DNA of 64,000 nt from Sphingobacterium sp. UBA7855 (GTDB lineage Bacteria > Bacteroidota > Bacteroidia > Sphingobacteriales > Sphingobacteriaceae), in assembly GCA_002500745.1 (NCBI GenBank), contig DLST01000018.1, forward strand, positions 467,227-531,226. The letters run 5' to 3'. The translations under genes were made by a program, and so were the position numbers. Every line of letters starts with the position of its first letter. Positions within the stretch are counted from its first letter, which is position 1. The notes under the pieces are model-generated. The model was not told where the DNA came from. It saw only the letters and a program-made list of their open reading frames with translations, and did no database searches. Below, piece after piece: positions 8,423-17,483 of this stretch.

Positions 8423-10282
8423 TTACCACCCTTTAGTTTGGGTTAATTTATAACCTTTGGCAGCATATTCATTCACCTGCTCTAATCCAACAGGCGCAGT
8501 ATAAGAGCGATCTGTAAATGATTCCCGGTTACGTACGTCCTCAACGCGATAATAACCAATTAACTTATCGCCATTCGTACCATCGTACGAAATGGTATTA
8601 CCATTCGCATCCACCACTTTCAACAAACCTTTTTTGCTGTCCACCAACAGAGCCGGCATATCTTGTTTAACATTGATCCAAGGCCCCAAGAAATAGTCGT
8701 TGTTTTTGCTGAAATCCATGTAATTCAACTTCTTCCAACGCTTGATATCAAGCAGACGTAATCCTTCATAAACAAACTCCATACGTCGCTCACGTCTGAT
8801 TTCCCACATTAACGGCGAAACGTCAGCATCGCGGGAAGGATCATTTGCAATGGCGCCAACTTGCAATGGAGCTGTTTTCTGAACACCCTTTGCAACCGCA
8901 ACAGCGTCAAGCGGACGATTACGGATTGCATTAATGGATTTATCGATATCTGTCTGTGTCACTGCAACACCACCGAAACCTTCTGCCAAAATTTGCTTCG
9001 CCTCAACCCAGTTCAGCACAACTTCCGCCAGGCGGATAACAGGAGCATCCGATGTATTTGTACTGGAAGCCCAAGCTGCCGGATAAGTTTTGCCCAAATA
9101 ACCCAAAGCTTCTCGCGATGCAAACTTATACGCATAGAAAAGTGTCGACGAGGATGTTAGGGGTTTCTCGTAGATGGAAGCCTCAAAACGAGGGTCACGC
9201 GTCAGCGCCAAATCTTTTAGCGTAAAACTATTTGCATTTGCCAAAGAAGAACTTTGCCATGGCTTACCGTCGTTACAGATAAAAGATTTAATCAACACAA
9301 GATTAGCAGCATTACTCTGACCTTCGGTACCATTGCTATACGATCCTACACTATGCGTTGCGCTCTTCGTAGCATCATAAGCGCGGTACATAATCACCTC
9401 CTTATTAGCACTTAAATCTTCCGAAGCAAATAAGCTTTTGAAATCACTGCTAAAATTATAGGCATTGGAAGCCATAACAACTTCTGCGGCTTTTTGTGCC
9501 ATTTCAAGGTATTTTTTTGCTCTTTCCTTATCTAAATTGTGATAGTACAAAAAGGAGCCTTCAAACAACATCAGTCTAGAGATAAACGATGCCGCCACAT
9601 ATTTGTTCAAATATTGCTTACCATCATTTGTACGCATATTATCCAATACATACTGAAAATCGTCATACACATGATCCATCACAACCGCACGGCTGTCGCG
9701 ATCTTTGTACATCAAATCCAGTTCAGTATCTTTCAACTCCTTATCATAATAAGGTACGTCACCAAACACTTCGACCAGTCGACTATATTCAAACCCTCTG
9801 AAAAAACGAGCTACCGCCATCCAATGACGGTATGTTTCGTCATTGATATTCGGTTTGGTTTTGTTCTCAATACGGTCGATAAAGATATTTGCTTTACGCA
9901 CATAAGTAAAACTCCATGTCGGACCGGCATATTCACGGATCATTTCAGGAGTTTCCATTAAAGCTATCGTGCTGGAATATTGATTTTTTCGACTTGTAGG
10001 AATCGTATTCTCAAAATTATCCTGAATATTTTTCTTCGTTAGATCATCCGAAAAATCATAACCTGTCACCGGCGCATAAGCCTTAGCGAAACCTGTATTA
10101 TATCCCGTAAAATAATTGGCATAAAAACCGTTAGCGTACAGGCGCAGCGCAAGCTCGTTGCCCCAACCTTTATCATCTTCCAAGCTTGTCAACTGATTAC
10201 GATCAAGCACGTCTTTATTACAGGATGATAGCACCAACGTTGCTCCGAGCGCCAAAAATGCTATTTTCTTTGTAAATTTCAT
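8423..10282 (-). CDS. SusD/RagB-family glycan-binding lipoprotein
   Basis: SusD proteins cap SusC transporters at the cell surface and hold the glycan to be imported. This one has 619 residues, a lipoprotein signal with lipobox LVLSSC (Cys near residue 21), and the family's helical TPR-like scaffold. Visible signatures are the N-terminal NQLTSLEDDKGW region, WMAVARFFRGFEYSRLVEVFGDVPYYDKEL (family hallmark: arrival at a transport partner's plug region) and the C-terminal IRRERRMEFVYEGLRLLDIKRWKKLNYMDF, which is diagnostic of RagB/SusD. It follows its SusC by 11 bp. With the NamZ gene just upstream, the likely cargo is a wall glycan fragment or MurNAc-containing oligosaccharide (inference). Confidence 0.95.
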   Translation of the reverse strand: MKFTKKIAFLALGATLVLSSCNKDVLDRNQLTSLEDDKGWGNELALRLYANGFYANYFTGYNTGFAKAYAPVTGYDFSDDLTKKNIQDNFENTIPTSRKNQYSSTIALMETPEMIREYAGPTWSFTYVRKANIFIDRIENKTKPNINDETYRHWMAVARFFRGFEYSRLVEVFGDVPYYDKELKDTELDLMYKDRDSRAVVMDHVYDDFQYVLDNMRTNDGKQYLNKYVAASFISRLMLFEGSFLYYHNLDKERAKKYLEMAQKAAEVVMASNAYNFSSDFKSLFASEDLSANKEVIMYRAYDATKSATHSVGSYSNGTEGQSNAANLVLIKSFICNDGKPWQSSSLANANSFTLKDLALTRDPRFEASIYEKPLTSSSTLFYAYKFASREALGYLGKTYPAAWASSTNTSDAPVIRLAEVVLNWVEAKQILAEGFGGVAVTQTDIDKSINAIRNRPLDAVAVAKGVQKTAPLQVGAIANDPSRDADVSPLMWEIRRERRMEFVYEGLRLLDIKRWKKLNYMDFSKNNDYFLGPWINVKQDMPALLVDSKKGLLKVVDANGNTISYDGTNGDKLIGYYRVEDVRNRESFTDRSYTAPVGLEQVNEYAAKGYKLTQTKGW

Positions 10283-10293
10283 TGTTGTAAATT

Positions 10294-13200
10294 TTAAAAA
10301 TTAACCTGAACACCAAACGACACCGACTTAAACATTGGTGTACCAACTCCTGTTCTACCCGAGTTATAATTTGTAGCATTAAAAATAGAAAATCCATTGA
10401 TTGCCTCTGGGTCTACTGGTAAGCCGTTCAGCTTATCAAAAGTGAAGAAGTTTTCCAATGAAGTATATACTCTTGCCGTTTTGATAAATGCTTTTCGCGT
10501 AAATGTCGATGGAAGGGTATAACCCAATGTGATATTTTTAATACGTAAATAAGACATATCCAATAGGTAACGGGACTGTTTAACCATATTGTTTGCATCA
10601 TTGCTTGCCGCATTATTATATGCTCTCGGATAGAAAGCACCTGTATGGTCTGCAGACCAGAAATTATCAGCAATTGCTGCAGGCATAGCACCATCTGAAG
10701 CATTATAACCTGGAATCGTCAAGAAACCATTACCCCAGATCTGACGTTTTCCAACCCCCTGCATAAATCCAGAAAGATCAAAGCCCTTATAGTCAAATCC
10801 CAAACGGAAGCCATATTCATAACGCGGTGTTTCGTTACCGATAATCTCCATATCACCATGATCATCCAAGGTACCAGCTCCGGCATTAATCTGACCATCG
10901 CCATTCAAGTCAGTAAATTTCACGTCACCAGGACCAAATTTAAAATTACTGCTTGTCGGGAAGGTATTGTAAGCGCCGTTAGGATCTGAAAGCTTATTAA
11001 ATTTCTTTTTATTAATTTCAATCTCCACCATCTTTCCCGAAGCATCATATTCAAAATCACCCGCCTGATACAATCTATCAGTACGATAACCCCAGATTTC
11101 ACCCACATCTTTACCATTATAGTAATCTGAAATTACCCGCGTGTTTGTATATTGCAGAATAGTCGTTTTCGCATCGGATAACGTTCCTCTGACATTAAAG
11201 CCAAAGCCACTTTCAAAACGATGGTTAAAATCTAAAGCGAGTTCCCATCCTTGTGTACGTAAGGCGCCAAAGTTACCCTGTGGTGCTGGAGCTCCAAACG
11301 TTGCGCTAACATCGCCACTTGGGACGATCATGTTTTTAGTATCTCTTCGATACCAATCGAAAACTAACCCCAATTTGTTTTTGAACATGCGCATATCCAA
11401 ACCTATGTCTGTCGTTTCAATACGCTGCCATTTCAATTCACTTCTTACTGCCGAAGGAGTTCCGATCGTAAAATAACGGCTACCGTCAGCACCCAACCAA
11501 GCGACATCCCCAGGTATCATGGTCGATGTGTATAAACTTGGAGGTACAGTTTGGTCACCAATAGATCCCCACGAGCCTCTGAACTTCAACTGACTAAGCG
11601 TAGGCTTAGCCCATTCCATAAAACTCTCTTCCGAAGCTACCCAACCTGCCGAGAAAGATGGGAACCATTGCCATTTCAGATCTTTCGGAAATTTCGAAGA
11701 ACCGTCATAGCGAATGTTTGCCTCCACAAGATATTTATTTTTATAGGCATAATTTACACGTCCAAAATAGCCTAGTTGTGCCTCCCATGCAGCATCACCT
11801 TTCGCTAATTGCGCAGACGTATTTACACCGAAACCCAATTGTGGATTACGAATATCCAATAAGTTAAATGTTTGCGAAGAGTTCATATCATAATCCAACG
11901 TCACACGGTTAACACCGGCAATAAATTTGAAATCATGATCATCGTCCAGATTTAAATCATAGGTTGTGAACGCATTGATCGTATTGTTACGACGAGCACC
12001 TGAAGCTCTCAAAAAGTGATCAGGATTTGCTCCATTAGCTGTATACGTATAATAATTCAGATCATATGCAGGCATCGCTCCTGTAACACCTGCAGCAACC
12101 ACCTGACCATCAGAATTTACATAGATCGGATTGCCCGAAGCATCTTTTCTCGCTACACCCGCAACCCAAGAATCTGCTGCAGTAAAACGTGTACCAGGCT
12201 GCGTTGTGATTTCCTCTTGGTTGGAGAATGTATAATCAAAATCAACTTTCCAGTTCTTCTTGATATTCACAGTGGCTCCTAAATTCAGATTGATGTAGTT
12301 ATTTTGGAAACTCGCCGTATTTGCCGAAGACGTCTCGCTCCATGGACTACGAATCATATTACCTCTGTCGTCATACCCCATCGGATACAATGAGCTCCAG
12401 CGGTAAAGATACAACCATGGATCTGCGGTGGTTGAACTTGTTGTATAAGGATACTCTTTTTTGCGGCGCGATACCATTGCACCACCGCGTACAGTTAAGT
12501 ATTTATTAATATCAGAGGATATGCGCAATGCCGCATTTGTACGGTTAAACTTGTCATGATCCGTTGTTTTCATCATACCAGACTGACTCAACAAACCCAT
12601 GCTCAAATTATACTGTGTCTTACCAGATGTACCCGAAAGACTTAAATCATGCTGAGAAGTAGGCGCAGCATTACGGATCATATAATCCTCTACGTTGTAG
12701 GTACGAACGCCGTACTTTTTAGTAGGTTCGGCAGGATTGACATACCAATCACGACCATAAACAGTAGGATCATTAGCACCAATGGAGTTGCCGTAATTCT
12801 TTTTCCAATCCAATGCCCGTTGATAGCTTTCGCGGTTAATCTTATAAAAAGCACCTGTCTCAGATTCTCCGACACGTTCAGCTGCCTCCAAAGAGTATTT
12901 AAGTGCATTCACATCACCCATATTATAATCTACGGCAGAGTTCTGGAAGGAGAAGTTATTGGAATAATTGATATTGAAGCTATCACCACCCTTTGCTCCT
13001 TTTTTTGTGGTAATCAATACCACACCAAATGCCGCTTTAGCACCATAAATAGAAGATGCAGCTGCATCCTTTAGCACCGAAATAGACTCGACATCTGCAG
13101 GATTAACCAATTGGATACTTGGAATCTCCACATTATCCAATAAAATAAGCGGACTAGATCCCCCAGCAATCGAACCCATTTGACCACGAATTTTCATCAC

Positions 13201-13755
13201 AGGATCGGATCCAACTTCTCCACTAGGCACCACAACGGTCAGACCCGGTGTCGTACCTTGAATACCACGGCCGACATCTGCAATGGCACGGCCCTGCAGA
13301 TTATCCTTTACGTTAATAGTAGAAACAGCACCAGTTAAATTACCTTTTTTCTGCGTACCGTAACCCACCACCACAACTTCATCCAACGCTTGATTATCGT
13401 CGGCTAGCGTCACATCAAGCGAACCTGAAGTTACGGTAACTTCTTTCGTCACGTATCCAATAGATGAAAAACGCAACTTGCTCCCCACGGCAGCTGTAAT
13501 TTTAAATTGTCCTTGAGCATCGGTCTTTGTTGACGCAGTACCGCCAATCAAAAATACACTTACCCCAGAGACTGGACCTTTTCCATCCTTTACAGTACCT
13601 TGCACCGTATTTTGAACCGCACCTTTTGCAGAAGAACGTAGAAGAGCGCTTGTTAAATTACCACTGTTCAACGTACCTTCTTTTTTTGTAAAAGAATAGG
13701 ATTCAGAAGGAAAACTCAATCCAAGAGCAACAGAAAATAGTACAAATTTTCTCAT
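10294..13755 (-). CDS. SusC/RagA-family TonB-dependent outer-membrane transporter
   Basis: This 1153-residue outer-membrane protein imports oligosaccharides using TonB energy. In order: signal peptide (about 1-22), a carboxypeptidase-regulatory-like domain (about 52-125, VQGTVKDGKGPVSGVSVFL), the TonB-box region before VVVGYGTQKKGNLTGAV, the plug with SVLKDAAASSIYGAKAAFGV, and a 22-strand barrel ending in aromatic-terminated VSFGVQVNF. The length is at the upper end for SusC because of the long linker around residues 20-50. It sits 53 bp after the NamZ gene and 11 bp before its SusD, forming one operon of NamZ, SusC and SusD. Confidence 0.96.
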   Translation of the reverse strand: MRKFVLFSVALGLSFPSESYSFTKKEGTLNSGNLTSALLRSSAKGAVQNTVQGTVKDGKGPVSGVSVFLIGGTASTKTDAQGQFKITAAVGSKLRFSSIGYVTKEVTVTSGSLDVTLADDNQALDEVVVVGYGTQKKGNLTGAVSTINVKDNLQGRAIADVGRGIQGTTPGLTVVVPSGEVGSDPVMKIRGQMGSIAGGSSPLILLDNVEIPSIQLVNPADVESISVLKDAAASSIYGAKAAFGVVLITTKKGAKGGDSFNINYSNNFSFQNSAVDYNMGDVNALKYSLEAAERVGESETGAFYKINRESYQRALDWKKNYGNSIGANDPTVYGRDWYVNPAEPTKKYGVRTYNVEDYMIRNAAPTSQHDLSLSGTSGKTQYNLSMGLLSQSGMMKTTDHDKFNRTNAALRISSDINKYLTVRGGAMVSRRKKEYPYTTSSTTADPWLYLYRWSSLYPMGYDDRGNMIRSPWSETSSANTASFQNNYINLNLGATVNIKKNWKVDFDYTFSNQEEITTQPGTRFTAADSWVAGVARKDASGNPIYVNSDGQVVAAGVTGAMPAYDLNYYTYTANGANPDHFLRASGARRNNTINAFTTYDLNLDDDHDFKFIAGVNRVTLDYDMNSSQTFNLLDIRNPQLGFGVNTSAQLAKGDAAWEAQLGYFGRVNYAYKNKYLVEANIRYDGSSKFPKDLKWQWFPSFSAGWVASEESFMEWAKPTLSQLKFRGSWGSIGDQTVPPSLYTSTMIPGDVAWLGADGSRYFTIGTPSAVRSELKWQRIETTDIGLDMRMFKNKLGLVFDWYRRDTKNMIVPSGDVSATFGAPAPQGNFGALRTQGWELALDFNHRFESGFGFNVRGTLSDAKTTILQYTNTRVISDYYNGKDVGEIWGYRTDRLYQAGDFEYDASGKMVEIEINKKKFNKLSDPNGAYNTFPTSSNFKFGPGDVKFTDLNGDGQINAGAGTLDDHGDMEIIGNETPRYEYGFRLGFDYKGFDLSGFMQGVGKRQIWGNGFLTIPGYNASDGAMPAAIADNFWSADHTGAFYPRAYNNAASNDANNMVKQSRYLLDMSYLRIKNITLGYTLPSTFTRKAFIKTARVYTSLENFFTFDKLNGLPVDPEAINGFSIFNATNYNSGRTGVGTPMFKSVSFGVQVNF

Positions 13756-13807
13756 TGATTATAGAGTTTTAAAATAAATGATTCTAGTTAATATTTGTTA
13801 GTTATTG

Positions 13808-15049
13808 CTATTCAAAATCAGTGTAAAGCAGATACTTTTTACGCATTTGCTTATATGCCTTTAAGTCATCAGACCACGACGCACGAATCTGTTTCTCGGA
13901 TTGACCAGCAAGGATCTGCTTGCGTAATTGATCAGTGCCTGCCAGTTTATCAAAAAATTCAGGCCGTGCAAAAAAAGTGGATTTATCCGGTGTCTTTTGA
14001 TAAAAATCTAATAGATATTTTAAGGTAAATTTTTGACCCGCTGGATCTAAAGCCCGTAGGTCTATACCATAATTTGTAGCCCCTTTTCCCTCCACATGCT
14101 TCGACATACCATGGCGTTCGCCGGGGGTAAACGTAAAAGAACCGTATACCGGATTTGTATATCCTAAAACCTGAAAAGGCCAATCTGTACCACGTCCTAC
14201 CGAAATATCAGTCCCTTCGAAAAGGCACAATGAAAGATATAAACGGACAGACAGTGGATTGGGTAGACTTGGCGAGGGAACTACGGGCAAATCATACATT
14301 GTCTTGTGATCCCAGTTTTGCACCTTCACTATCTGTATATCCGCCTGGCGCCCATTTTCCAACCAACGTTCTCCATTGATCATCTGTGCGAGCTCTCCAA
14401 TAGTCAGACCGTGAATCATCGCTATCTTATGCCAAGACACATCGGATTTAAATTTATCGTCATGCCTTACAGGTCCATCTACTTGATCGCCGTTAGGATT
14501 TGGGCGATCAAGAATGATCAGTTTTTTATTATGTTTTGCACAAAGCTCCATGACACGATGCAATGAAGTGATATAGGTATAAAAACGCGCACCTACATCT
14601 TGTAGATCGAAAATCATGACATCAATGGAATTCACAATGGAATCCTGCTTTTTATTACCACCATATAACGTAAACAAAGGCAAACCTGTTTTCTGATCCA
14701 CATCATTCCCAAACTTCTCGCCACGTTCAACATTACCACGGAAACCGTGCTCCGGAGCAAAAGCAAACTTTAAGTCAACTTTATTCTCCATCAATACATC
14801 AACAACATGCCTTTTATCGGAACCAACAATCGAAGTTTGATTCCCCATAATACCTACCTTCTTACCTTTTAATTGAGGCAGATATAAATCAAGCTGGTCC
14901 GCTCCTGGCAAAATCACATGTTCTGCCGCCCCCGCTACGCGTATCCCATTTGTCGCATTGACCTGAGCAGACTTTAGTGAACTGCCGCAAGAGACAAAAC
15001 CGGCAATGGAAATCACAAAGGCAAGTTTTAATAAGGTAGTTTTCATCAT
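13808..15049 (-). CDS. namZ: Exo-beta-N-acetylmuramidase, NamZ/DUF1343 family (GH171)
   Basis: NamZ (Bacillus subtilis YbbC) removes terminal MurNAc from the non-reducing end of peptide-free peptidoglycan chains. The protein has 413 residues and a lipoprotein signal with lipobox FVSC (Cys near 21), so it should be anchored in the cell envelope. Family-wide conserved blocks are present: GIMGNQTS, FAPEHGFRG, DLQDVGARFYTYI, LDRPNPNG, and WPFQVLGYTNP. The Bacillus gene lies in a cluster with an amidase and murQ, which is the same set of functions found in this locus. It heads the operon with a SusC/SusD pair. A 609-bp intergenic stretch upstream holds two sites resembling the GCGTTTTTATGCA motif. 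The alternative would be an unrelated DUF1343 activity, less likely given the neighbours. Confidence 0.88.
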   Translation of the reverse strand: MMKTTLLKLAFVISIAGFVSCGSSLKSAQVNATNGIRVAGAAEHVILPGADQLDLYLPQLKGKKVGIMGNQTSIVGSDKRHVVDVLMENKVDLKFAFAPEHGFRGNVERGEKFGNDVDQKTGLPLFTLYGGNKKQDSIVNSIDVMIFDLQDVGARFYTYITSLHRVMELCAKHNKKLIILDRPNPNGDQVDGPVRHDDKFKSDVSWHKIAMIHGLTIGELAQMINGERWLENGRQADIQIVKVQNWDHKTMYDLPVVPSPSLPNPLSVRLYLSLCLFEGTDISVGRGTDWPFQVLGYTNPVYGSFTFTPGERHGMSKHVEGKGATNYGIDLRALDPAGQKFTLKYLLDFYQKTPDKSTFFARPEFFDKLAGTDQLRKQILAGQSEKQIRASWSDDLKAYKQMRKKYLLYTDFE

Positions 15050-15598
15050 AAATAGACTTTTAGCTCATGCAGAAATGCAGTTTTATGCATGAATAATTGA
15101 AAATCAGGATAAAAGTAAGTAGAAGTTTTCGTTTTTAAAACAAAACTTGTCATAAAAACGCAAAAGAAAGTAAGTGTTCACTTTTTTTCAAAGTTGAAAC
15201 TGGAATAAAATCATCAATTATGAATTACCGCACAGCCAATAAAAATATGAGTTAAACAGTAGGATTACAACGATTTAAAGAAATAATTCAATATTAAATT
15301 CATTATAAATTCACGGGACGAAAATACGAACAAGTAACAAATGCATGATCTTTACAACAGCACGCATAACACGCATAAATCAGTACTAGAAAGCACCTAA
15401 AATATTGGCTATCAAAGCGCCAAAATGCGATTCAGCAAAATACTGTAACCATTTTATTACCTCAACACCCTGCCGCTATAGGCGGCAACGCCTGAGCGCT
15501 TCTATAATCTTTTACCCCAAAAAGACAATACGAATACATCGACTATTTCAGCGCCCCAAGTATACGACAGTCTGAGTCTAGCATATATGCCATATCAT
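15050..15598. promoter_or_regulatory. Long intergenic region upstream of the NamZ operon with motif copies
   Basis: No credible gene is present. CATAAAAACGC at 15151-15161 is the exact reverse complement of the first 11 bases of the GCGTTTTTATGCA motif, and TTTTATGCA at 15081-15089 matches its right part; both lie within 112 bp of the NamZ start. Further out, ACGCATAA recurs near 15363-15377, and a small stem TGCCGC/GCGGCA stands at 15471-15487. I could not place a clear -7 box. Confidence 0.4.
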
Positions 15599-15639
15599 GC
15601 AAAAGGGCTTTCGGATATCTCTTCCAAAAGCCCTTTTGC
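15599..15639 (-). terminator. Strong hairpin terminator after the NAGPA-type gene
   Basis: GCAAAAGGGCTTT (15599-15611) pairs with AAAGCCCTTTTGC (15627-15639), 13 bp without mismatch, 19 bp after the stop of the phosphodiester-glycosidase gene. It ends the second SusC/SusD operon. Confidence 0.85.
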
Positions 15640-15657
15640 ACGATGCTCAGATAGATA

Positions 15658-16659
15658 CTATTTTACTACAAAACCAATACCATTGGCACTAGAACCACCA
15701 GCAGCTGCTACCGGCTTATTGACCACTTTCCAGCTTACCCCGCCGGTGAGCGCGTCATTTTCTATGCGTTGCACCATTACGGATGCAGCTCCACCATTTG
15801 TGACAAAAGCATCTGAAGCTCCGATTGATTGCATAATCTTTCCTAAATCATTATAGGTAATACCAACGGAAAAAGCATTCGTACCACCATCCACCACTAC
15901 AGCATACAAATAATTTTTATCAGCATTGAGTCCCAACGCTGTATTCGCCTGTACCGTTGTTGTCGTCGAAGCCACAGTAGCACCTTTATATAACAGCCAT
16001 GTACCCCCAGACACCAATGAAGCAAGATCATTTAAATTATATGCGTCCATCGACGATGACTCCGATGGTTTATTGCCTACAAAAACAGAACCGTCCTTTT
16101 TCACACCCAAAAAGGGCCTAGTATTTGATGTCGCGGTCGTGGTAGTCGTTTTCAACAGCCGACTTCTAAAGATGAACGAACCTGTCGGCGCCGAAGAGGT
16201 TACGACATCTCCATTGATTGCTGCTATTATTTTACCTCCAGAACGGCCTTCATTATATTTCGCCATATCTGCCATCGTCTGCACCGTAAATAGATAATCA
16301 TCGAAAGGACTTAATGCTGCCACCTTTACATTAGACTTCGAAATATCCACCTCTAAAATCTGCATACTCATAGCCTGATTTAATTTATTCACATAACGAA
16401 CATGCGTACGCTTTATTCCATCTGCAAGGGTTGTCGTAGAATCCAACTTAAAAATTGAGATGATATCCGTTTTGTCCATAATCTTTTTTACGAGCGTACC
16501 GATCTCATTGTCAGTCGGTATCACTTCCGGAGCAGTCACCACAGGCTCTTTTTGCTCAAATACAGGATAATCATCCCGCTGTTTACAAGCCACCAGCGAA
16601 AGGAGCAAGTAAAACGATGCAGTTATACACAGTTTATTTCTATATTTTTTATTTTTCAT
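15658..16659 (-). CDS. Phosphodiester glycosidase (NAGPA/DUF2233-like) lipoprotein
   Basis: The 333-residue protein has a lipoprotein signal (lipobox SLVAC, Cys near 25) and a C-terminal NAGPA-type domain from about residue 100. Family features visible are VKVAALSPFDDYLFTVQTMADMA, AAINGDVVTSSAPTGSFIF (the conserved asparagine-glycine-aspartate region), RPFLGVKKDGSVFVG, and the pseudo-repeat ALGLNADKNYLYAVVVDGGTNAFSVGIT. NAGPA-type enzymes uncover mannose-6-phosphate in animals by removing phosphodiester-linked GlcNAc; bacterial members are thought to act on phosphodiester-linked sugars of wall polymers. The usual last motif (DGGGSS) appears here as TNGGAASVMV. It starts 2 bp after the DUF4397 gene, so the two are translationally close and probably co-expressed with the second SusC/SusD pair. 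Confidence 0.82.
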   Translation of the reverse strand: MKNKKYRNKLCITASFYLLLSLVACKQRDDYPVFEQKEPVVTAPEVIPTDNEIGTLVKKIMDKTDIISIFKLDSTTTLADGIKRTHVRYVNKLNQAMSMQILEVDISKSNVKVAALSPFDDYLFTVQTMADMAKYNEGRSGGKIIAAINGDVVTSSAPTGSFIFRSRLLKTTTTTATSNTRPFLGVKKDGSVFVGNKPSESSSMDAYNLNDLASLVSGGTWLLYKGATVASTTTTVQANTALGLNADKNYLYAVVVDGGTNAFSVGITYNDLGKIMQSIGASDAFVTNGGAASVMVQRIENDALTGGVSWKVVNKPVAAAGGSSANGIGFVVK

Positions 16660-16661
16660 GA

Positions 16662-17465
16662 CTATCGAATTAAGAAAAATGAAACATAAGGTTTCATGAT
16701 GGTAGATGTAAAACCTTCGTACCCCAGCGCATAGACAGTATATGATCTTCGGTCCAAAATCGCACCGGCATTTGAATAAGAAGCTAATACCGAAGCGTTT
16801 GTGATAGGCGATCCTGCTCGACGTATCTTCCAGGTACGGGTTGTGATACGATTTAATTCAAAATACGGACTAGTCTCCAAATACTTCACATTTTTAGCGA
16901 CCAATGAGTCCTGTGTCGGCTCAGAGGATGTTGCGGCAGCACCATAGTAGAGATCTATAGCTTCCACATTAGGCATTAGATTTGTAAAACGGTAGCGCGC
17001 CTGTGTACTATCTGGACGCGTCAAATCTTCTTCATTCAAAATCATTCTGGTATTTTTTGCCGTATCCGTCACATGAAGCGTATAACGCTTACCCGCCTCA
17101 AACTTCACCGTAGATTGGTATAATATGATTGAATCCAAACCACTATCCGTCTTATAAGGCAGTCCAACCTGCACATTAACAGAGCCCGATTTCCATTTCA
17201 GAAAGTCCGGACGTGAATCACCGCGGGTATTATAACCGCCACCTGGAAAAGGCTCTCTGCCCCGGATAAGCGGCGTAACACGCTGGCCATCAAACTTTAC
17301 ATACATATAACGATCGTCTGGATAAACAGAAGCCATGTTAATTTTAACAATTGCATCGTCTGCGCCCATAAACTCCACATCGCCAAAATTCTGTATGGCT
17401 TTATCACAAGAATAAAAACCAAAAAGAAACAAGCAGGCACCTAATATAATTTTCAAACTTTTCAT
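16662..17465 (-). CDS. DUF4397-type surface lipoprotein
   Basis: A 267-residue lipoprotein with lipobox FYSC (Cys near 20). The body contains beta-rich segments such as ARYRFTNLMPNVEAIDLYYG and RRSYTVYALGYEG, the signature of the DUF4397 domain, which forms Ig-like repeats on exported proteins of Bacteroidota. No catalytic residues can be named. It stands 18 bp after SusD and 2 bp before the phosphodiester-glycosidase gene; in SusC/SusD operons such a slot usually holds an extra surface glycan-binding protein, which is my inference for its role. Confidence 0.75.
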   Translation of the reverse strand: MKSLKIILGACLFLFGFYSCDKAIQNFGDVEFMGADDAIVKINMASVYPDDRYMYVKFDGQRVTPLIRGREPFPGGGYNTRGDSRPDFLKWKSGSVNVQVGLPYKTDSGLDSIILYQSTVKFEAGKRYTLHVTDTAKNTRMILNEEDLTRPDSTQARYRFTNLMPNVEAIDLYYGAAATSSEPTQDSLVAKNVKYLETSPYFELNRITTRTWKIRRAGSPITNASVLASYSNAGAILDRRSYTVYALGYEGFTSTIMKPYVSFFLIR

Positions 17466-17483
17466 ACTTTAATCTTTAATGGA

